Shown: positions 57,635-64,000 of the stretch, in pieces | How positions within the stretch are numbered: the first letter of the stretch is position 1 | Layout: every line of letters begins with the position of its first letter | Source: Hyalella azteca | Lineage: Eukaryota; Arthropoda; Malacostraca; Amphipoda; Hyalellidae | Direction: 5' to 3' | Assembly (NCBI RefSeq): GCF_000764305.2 | Contig: NW_025947730.1 | Coordinates: 232,064-296,063 of the forward strand | DNA: 64,000 bases | Translations under genes and position numbers: made by a program | Notes under the pieces: model-generated | Seen by the model: only the letters and a program-made list of their open reading frames with translations | Told to the model about the DNA's origin: nothing | Database searches by the model: none

Positions 57635-58025
57635 CAGTCTTCAGCCAACTATTTAGAAAAAAGTAAGGTTTCCGGTACGTTGGATGGATTACGATGCAGC
57701 GAAGCTTGTCCGGAAATCAGTTGCGATGAGTTCCTGCAAAAAATGTAAACAACGTTTTTTTGATTGCGTAGTTTCGGTCACATTAGAGCGGTCAGACTGC
57801 TTTATTACTTGTTCAGTTGACACTTGCTGTACAATCGGACTGTTATTTGGGGTAACACGTGCATGCAACCTTGTAATAAATTCGTGGCTTGTAAACAGTT
57901 CATCATTACTCAGTGTAAATGGCTAGTCATTAAAAATTACCCGGCGACGCATCTTTAAAATGGCCGGTGACGCTTTGGGCTAAAAAATCCATATATTGGC
58001 GACGCTGCATCCACCCTCTGCATAG
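57635..58025. mobile_element. TIR element, copy 3, partial (after the gap)
   Basis: 57635-57920 matches 60668-60960 with scattered substitutions. The following 57870-57945 (GTGGCTTGTAAACAGT...TTAAAAATTACCC) is present in copy 2 in the opposite orientation (about 60955-61030), so a segment of 100-130 bp has inverted in one of them. Confidence 0.8.
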
Positions 58026-58430
58026 TGGCGATCTAAGTGGCCGATGCCTAATGATCGACACAAGCGCACACGATTTACAATCGTTTTAGCCGATGCCCAA
58101 TGATCAATACTGATGCGCGCTCTTTGCGATCAAAGTGAAAGATGCCTAATGATCGACACAAGCGCGCGCGATTTACAATCAGTTTAGCCGATGCCCAATG
58201 ATCAACACTGACGCGTGCTCTTTGCAATCAAAGTGGCCGATGCCTAATGATCGACAGTCGATGCGCACCTGTTAACGTAGCAACAGATACAATGCGTACC
58301 TGTTAACGTAACAACAGATTCGACACAAGCGCACGCGATTTACGGTCGGTTTAGCTGATGCCCAATGATCAACACTTTTGAGCGCTCTCTGCGATCAAAG
58401 TGGCCGATGCTTAATGATCGACACAAGCAA
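58026..58430 (+). repeat. ~100-bp satellite-like tandem repeat
   Basis: Four imperfect units built from CGATGCCTAATGATCGACAC, AAGCGC.C.CGATTTAC, GCCGATGCCCAATGATCAAC and CTCTTTGCGATCAAAGTGG. Confidence 0.88.
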
Positions 58431-58434
58431 ATAA

Positions 58435-59665
58435 CACAAAATATGGTAACACTAACAAATATGGTATTAACAACACAACAAATTGCAACACAAAATATCA
58501 CTGCACAACAGCACTGCACTCATCACAACATATCACTATACAACACATTATAACACACCCTAACATGACATTACATTATAACATAACATATTATAAAAAA
58601 CAATATCATAGCACAACATATTACAACACAACATAATGTAACAACATTACATAATTCAATGCACTGTAACACAACATAACATAAATAACATAGCATGACA
58701 CATTGTAGTGACATGACACAATACATTATAACATAACTAATCATGATATAACACTATACATCGTAACATAACATAGAACAACAAAACAAATTATACCGCA
58801 ACATATCCTAATAAAACCCATTATAAGACATCATAACTCAACCCAGCACATTATAGCACATCATAATATAGCATCAAAAATTATAACACAATCAAACATG
58901 ATACAACACATTCTAACACAACATAACATAACACATGATACTATATCAGATCACATTATAACACAACCTAATATAATAGAATACATCATAACATAAAAAA
59001 TTAAAACACAACACAACACAGGACAACAGAACATAATATAATACAATATATTATGTTGCATTATAATGTGATGTGTTATGTTATGTTGTTATACTGTGCT
59101 ATGTTATGATGTGTTATGTTGTTATACTGTGCAATGTTATGTGTTATGTTATACTGTGCTATGTTATGATGTGTTATGTTAGGTTGTTATACTGTGCAAT
59201 GTTATAATGTGTTATGTTGATACTGTGCTATGTTATGATGTGTTATGTTATGTTGTTATACTGTGCAATGTTATAATTTGTTATGTTGTTATACTGTGCT
59301 AGTTTATGATGTATGTTATGTTGTTATACTGTGCAATGTTATGTGTTATGTTGTTATACTGTACTATGCTATGATGTGTTATGTTATGTTGTTATACTGT
59401 GCTAGGTGATGATGTGTTATGTTGTTATAATATGGTGTGTTGTTATACTGTGCTATGTTATGATGTGTTATGTTGTTATACTGTGCTAGGTGATGATGTG
59501 TTATGTTGTTATAATATGGTGTGTTGTTATACTGTGCTATGTTATGATGTGTTATGTTATGTTGTTATACTGTGCAATCTGCAATGTTATGTGTTATGTT
59601 GTTATAATATGGTGTGTTGTTATACTGTGCTATGTTATGATGTGTTATGTTATAATGTGCCATGT
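58435..59665. repeat. Strand-switching simple repeat (AACATA-rich then TATGTT-rich)
   Basis: 58435-59045 is dominated by A and C with ACAACATAACAC-type words. At about 59046 the bias flips and 59050-59665 is dominated by T and G with TGTTATGTTGTTATACTGTG units. The halves are roughly reverse complements in composition, and the right half is a clearer 30-45-bp tandem repeat. Confidence 0.85.
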
Positions 59666-59689
59666 TGTTAATAATATAATAAAGTTTGT

Positions 59690-59850
59690 AATAGAATGCA
59701 CTAGATTGTAATAGAACGCACTAGATCGTAATATAACGCACTAGATCGCATTAGAAGGCACTAGATCATAATAGAACACACTAGATCGTAATAGAACGCA
59801 CTGGATCGTATTAGAAGGCCCTAAATTGCCTTAAAACGCATTAGTATGCA
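59690..59850 (+). repeat. ~22-bp tandem repeat (CTAGATCGTAATAGAACGCA)
   Basis: About seven copies with variants at the TCGTAATAG / TCGCATTAG positions, decaying rightward. Confidence 0.88.
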
Positions 59851-60088
59851 CTAAAATGCTCAAAACCAGATGAGGACGTACGTCGGGACAAGCCAGATCA
59901 CCCAGATGCAGACGTACGTTGAGACAAACCAGATGCGGACGTACGCCGGGCGTGTGCGCCAATAACGTTATTTTAGCTCTTTGTACGCCACGTTGTACGC
60001 CAGTAGAATGGCTTGTAGCCTCGTTTACGCCAGATTAATCCGCGGAAAACGGCACCATCCTGGGTATGGGAGGACACAACTGTGGCTT

Positions 60089-61497
60089 AGGGTAAACGTG
60101 GTATATTCTGAAATCGTGGGTGATTACTACACAGTTCAACTTTTTTCCTTTATATTAAGCTTTTTCTTAGTTCCAGGCATTCGTTGATGGTTGAAATGGT
60201 GATGACATACTGTTGCACGCCATACTAGGCCTATTGCCAAAACACTAGGTCTGTGCCGTCAGGCGGGAAAATGTTGAGATACAAAGAGAGACAGTGCGCA
60301 TCACCCAGTGAGAACATCGAAAAATGTGTCAAAGTTGATAGTTGACCTTGCTCTACCAAATAGTGATAAACTGTTTGTGTAGAAAGAATATTATGGATTG
60401 TGACTTTTAAATAAGTCCGTGAATATATTAGGAATCCTTTAAGTATAAATACTTGTATTTGCCGATTTCAAGTGGTAAAAAAATTATTAGATGATTAAGT
60501 TAAGAGACAGTTTTAGACACATAAAACTAATTCTGACACCACTGTGCAGAGAGTGGATGAATATTGAAAGATCTTTGGTGACGCTTCAGTAGCAAAATTT
60601 ACGCTTCAGATTGTTCAGAAGATCTTGCCAACACATTCAGATTGAAATTCTTGCATTTAATATATTTGTTAGTCTTCGGCCAACTATTTAAAAAAAGTAA
60701 GGTTTCCAGTATGTTGGATGGATCAGGATGCAGTGAAGCTTGTTCGGAAATCAGTTGCAATGAGTTCCTGCCAAAAAAATGTAAACATTAAGTTTACGAT
60801 TACGTAGTTGCAGTCACATTAAAGCGTTCAAACTGCATTATCACATGTTCAGTTGATACTTGCTATACAATCAGACTGTTTTTAGGGTAAAATCAGTTAT
60901 TTGGGGTAACACGTGCATGCAACCTGGCAGGTAATTTTAAGATGCATTGCTGGGTAATTTTTAATGAAAAGCCATTTTTACTGAGTAATGAAAAACTATT
61001 TACAAGCCACAAACTTATTTACAAGGTGGCTTAGGGCTTAAAAACCCATATATTGGCAATGCTGCATCCACCCTCTGCACCCTGGTTCTGACACAGCTTG
61101 GAATTAGACACACACAGCTCCGTTCAAAGCTGTGTGCAAGAATTAAAATTTTTTAATTGAGCTCATTCCGAGCTGTGTCATATTCCAATACAGCTCACAC
61201 AGGGCGTTGGAATTACGAATTAGTAAGAGTTTGAAGCGCTGTCAGAATTAGTCTCACAATATGCCAAATTTAGTCACACACAGCGTCAAAATTTAGGGAT
61301 TTTGTAGATTTGAATTCTAAAGGCTTTTAAATAAATATGGCAACAGTTTGTGATGTTTCATCATTGCTGGCGTGAAGTGAGTGACGTAAAGCAATCAGAA
61401 CTGGAATGGTGCTTACAGTTATCTTTTTATAGCCATTCATTTCTTGGTATGTCCTTAATGTGTCGGAATATGGTGTGTTTACCCTACTCATGCATTT
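60089..61497. mobile_element. TIR transposon-like element, copy 2 (TAGGGTAAA ends)
   Basis: Left TAGGGTAAACGTGGTATA and right GGAATATGGTGTGTTTACCC(TA). It shares the CCAGGCATT.GTTGATGGTTG, CAAAACACTAGGTCTG, AGAGAGACAGTGCGC and GAGTTTGAAGCGC blocks with copy 1 and holds the unfilled site of the foldback MITE. About 430 bp (60550-61080) are absent from copy 1 but present in copy 3. No transposase was recognised. Confidence 0.78.
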
Positions 61498-61539
61498 TTA
61501 ACCAATTAGGTTCATTGGGAAATTTATATGCAAAGTACT

Positions 61540-62045
61540 ATGATGTTTGTGTACATGAAATTCATGCACTTCAACATACTTTGCACATCTGAAAGCTTGC
61601 ATGCAATATATTACGATGCCTGTATGCATGATTCTCATGCACTATAACACTACATAGTACATACATCTGATAGCTTGCATGTAATATATTACAATGCCTT
61701 AATTCGTGATACACGTGCGCTTCAACACTACATACACCTGAAAGCTTGCTTTCAATATATTACGATGCCCGTATTCATGATACTCATGCACTTTAACAAT
61801 ACAAACACCTGAAAGCCTGCATGCACTATATTACAATGCCTGTATTCATGATCCTCATTCATTTTAACAATACGTACATCTGAACGCTTGCATGCAATAT
61901 ATTATGATGCCTGTATTCATAATACTCATGCACTTTAACAATATGTTCACCTGAAAGCTTGTATGGAATGTATTATGATGCCTGTATTCATGATACTCAT
62001 GCACTTTAACAATACATACATCTGAAAGATTGTAAGCAATGAAAT
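61540..62045 (+). repeat. ~71-bp tandem repeat
   Basis: Seven units of CTGAAAGCTTGCATGCAATA, TATTACGATGCCTGTATTCA, TGATACTCATGCACTTTAAC, AATACATACAT. Point changes are spread evenly. Confidence 0.93.
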
Positions 62046-62049
62046 GCAA

Positions 62050-64000
62050 GCTCGATGAAACTTCATAAGACCTAACAGTGATGTTTAGCTTGTAAAAATT
62101 TTTCCATTTTACCTTCATTTCTGAGTTACACGGAAATTTGAGTCAAAATTTGCAGCGACTGAGAAATTGGTATCAAACTACTGAACAGATTAAAACAAAA
62201 CTTTGAATATACCGTCAAACGGGGTAAAAAGGGACAGGTGGGGTAAATCGGGACACGCGTCCCACATTTCGTAGAAATGTTGTAGCAGCTAAACTAATCA
62301 AAATATTGCAAAACTAAAAATATTGGTGTAAACTTCAACATTTTTACTATCTATTATGTATAAAGCTAGTCAAGAAATCAAAAATTTACTATCTCTAAAA
62401 AATAACTGAAAAAAAGTGTGAAAAGTGCGATTTTGGAAAAGTACCTCTGCTAAGGTCTGGAGCAAAAAAAATATATTTGCCGTATTAAAAAAGTTTACTT
62501 GCATAAAAGTTGCACCCAGGTGTCAGCTTGAAAATGTAATTGACAGAATTTGCCTATCTCATTGCAAAAAAATGGCAGCCATTTCGCACGGCGGGGCTAC
62601 TCGGGACACCCTGGACACCCCCCCCCCCCCCCCTCGGGTAATAAGGGTCACCCTTAAAAATGCATTTAAAGTAGAACCTCAGTTAGCAAAGTTTCCAGTT
62701 AACAAAAAAATAGATTAACCACAAAGAATTTTTATTACATTTACCTTGCTCAGCAAAAAAAAATTCACTTGTCGAAAAATTAAGGCATCATTGTTTGTCA
62801 CAAAATTGTACATAGAATGATATATATAGAATTGTGCACCGGGCATCATAGAATGAAAAGTAATTGACCTAAACTATGATTTATTTCTCCAAAACATATG
62901 ATGGTTTTCACTAAAACATTATTTTCTGTTTCCGGTATGTTTTTCGTGACCTTTTTTGATACAGTGAAATCACTAGACTTGATTAAAATTGTTTGAAATT
63001 ACAAACCATCCTGTAAGCTAGTAAAAATCACAGAAAAGGTAATTTATTTTACATCTACATCATCTACAATGAAAGAGGACGACTTCAAAGTACTGTTAGT
63101 AATGGATGAGTACACTCTGCATGCTTTGAACGTTTTAAAATTAACTTTTATTGCAAGTGTCCCGGATTAACCCGTTCCCAGGGGTAAATCGGGACGGTTT
63201 TATTTTGAATCTGGCACCTTACAAATAGCATATGGAGTTTTTTTGAAGATGCCATTGGATAGCCCTCACAAAGAGCTATAAAATTAGCCTAAACTTGTTT
63301 CTGAAATGTTTCATGGTAAGAAGTTATTAACAAAAAATGCTCAAAATCGTCCCTTTTTACCCTGTTTGACAGTACATTCCTAACCTTCCAACAGTGATGT
63401 TTAGCTCATGACAATTTTTTGGATTTTACCATCATTTTTCAAGTTTTTCCCATTTTATCTTCATTCGTAAGGTACACATCAATTTGGGCCAAAATATGCA
63501 GTGAACAAGAAATTTCTTCTCATCTACGGTACTGAATAGATTTTAATGAGACTTTGAATACACATTCCTAACCTCCCAGCTTGTGAAAATTTTTTTGATT
63601 ATGCTTTTGTTCGCGAGTTATACGGAGAAATAACACCGGCAATTTTTAGGCCAATTTTTAAATTTGCATTGACAATGAGCCATTTACGTTTAGCCGTATA
63701 ACTCTGATACGAAGGAAAAATTGAAAAAATTGTCATGAGCTAAACATCACCGTTGGGAGGTTAGGATTTTATATTCAAAGTTTTGTCCAAATCAGTTCAG
63801 TAGTTCAGAATTAATTTCTTGGTCAGAGCAAATTTCGGCCGCCAATTGCTTTATAACTCACGAATGAAGGTGAAATGGAAAATTTTTTTACAAGCTTAAC
63901 ATTACCATTAGGTCCTGATGAATAGTTGGATATTGGTTTGGATATTAAAAGTTTTGTTAAAATCTGTACAGTACGGTACCTAGTTAGAAAAATATAACTC
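62050..64000. repeat. Direct and inverted ~190-bp repeats around a transposon
   Basis: A unit with GTGATGTTTAGCT, TTTTACC.TCATT, GAGTTA.ACGG and TTTGAATA.A.ATTCCTAACC occurs at 62080-62210 and 63370-63580 in direct orientation. It occurs inverted at 63690-63910 (CATGAGCTAAACATCACCGT, GGGAGGTTAGGAT). The array continues past the window edge. Confidence 0.75.
62211..63372. mobile_element. 1.16-kb TA-flanked element with ~24-bp terminal inverted repeats
   Basis: Left C(C)GTCAAACGGGGTAAAAAGG and right CCTTTTTACCCTGTTTGACAG are inverted repeats bounded by TA (62209-62210 and 63373-63374). The unfilled site is seen in the paralogous repeat at 63553-63570 (TTTGAATACACATTCCTAACC). Internal GGGGTAAATCGGGAC words lie near both ends (62232 and 63181). 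The CAG-type end and TA duplication suggest a pogo/Tigger or other Tc1/mariner relative (inference). No intact transposase. Confidence 0.8.

Overview
The window looks like nuclear DNA of an arthropod, most likely a crustacean (inference; an amphipod or other malacostracan would fit). All three protein genes are split by many GT-AG introns, carry secretory signals of animal type, and sit in AT-rich DNA crowded with minisatellites, Tc1/mariner-type and other inverted-repeat transposons, non-LTR retrotransposon fragments and a solo LTR. No tRNA, rRNA or bacterial-style gene was seen. There is one run of unknown bases (56989-57634) and one sequencing-library adapter left in the assembly (22992-23029).

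Layout. 1-7.1 kb is repeat-only: three copies of a composite repeat with an 18-bp minisatellite core, a transposon-like element with long inverted ends, and a solo LTR. 9.0-15.4 kb holds a seven-exon gene for a secreted C-type-lectin-like protein (329 aa). 16.4-17.6 kb has two minisatellites, and 18.0-19.25 kb a dead Tc1/mariner transposase. 19.8-29.4 kb holds an eight-exon UDP-glycosyltransferase (514 aa), whose fifth exon is partly duplicated beside the adapter. 30.7-33.7 kb has two small inverted-repeat elements and a larger TIR element. 35.4-51.4 kb holds a twenty-exon HYOU1/GRP170 (ER Hsp70-like chaperone, 933 aa), with a 5'-truncated LINE in intron 6. 54.4-55.1 kb has a second, decayed LINE. 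From 57.6 kb to the end the DNA is repeats: two further copies of the TIR element, satellite-like arrays, a 1.2-kb strand-switching simple repeat and a TA-flanked transposon.

All exon junctions of the three genes were checked for phase and join without a break (990, 1545 and 2802 nt of coding sequence). The gene products share only the secretory pathway: a secreted lectin-like protein, an ER-membrane glycosyltransferase with a C-terminal KxKxx signal, and an ER-lumen chaperone. Nothing shows that they are co-regulated.

The most striking feature is that many introns of these genes carry tandem arrays that begin at, or include copies of, the intron's own 5' or 3' splice site, in at least eight independent cases with unrelated unit sequences. 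In the lectin gene a 57-bp acceptor-bearing array stays open in the frame of the next exon, so it could supply extra 19-residue repeats. I propose splice-site-anchored minisatellite growth as the phenomenon worth following.
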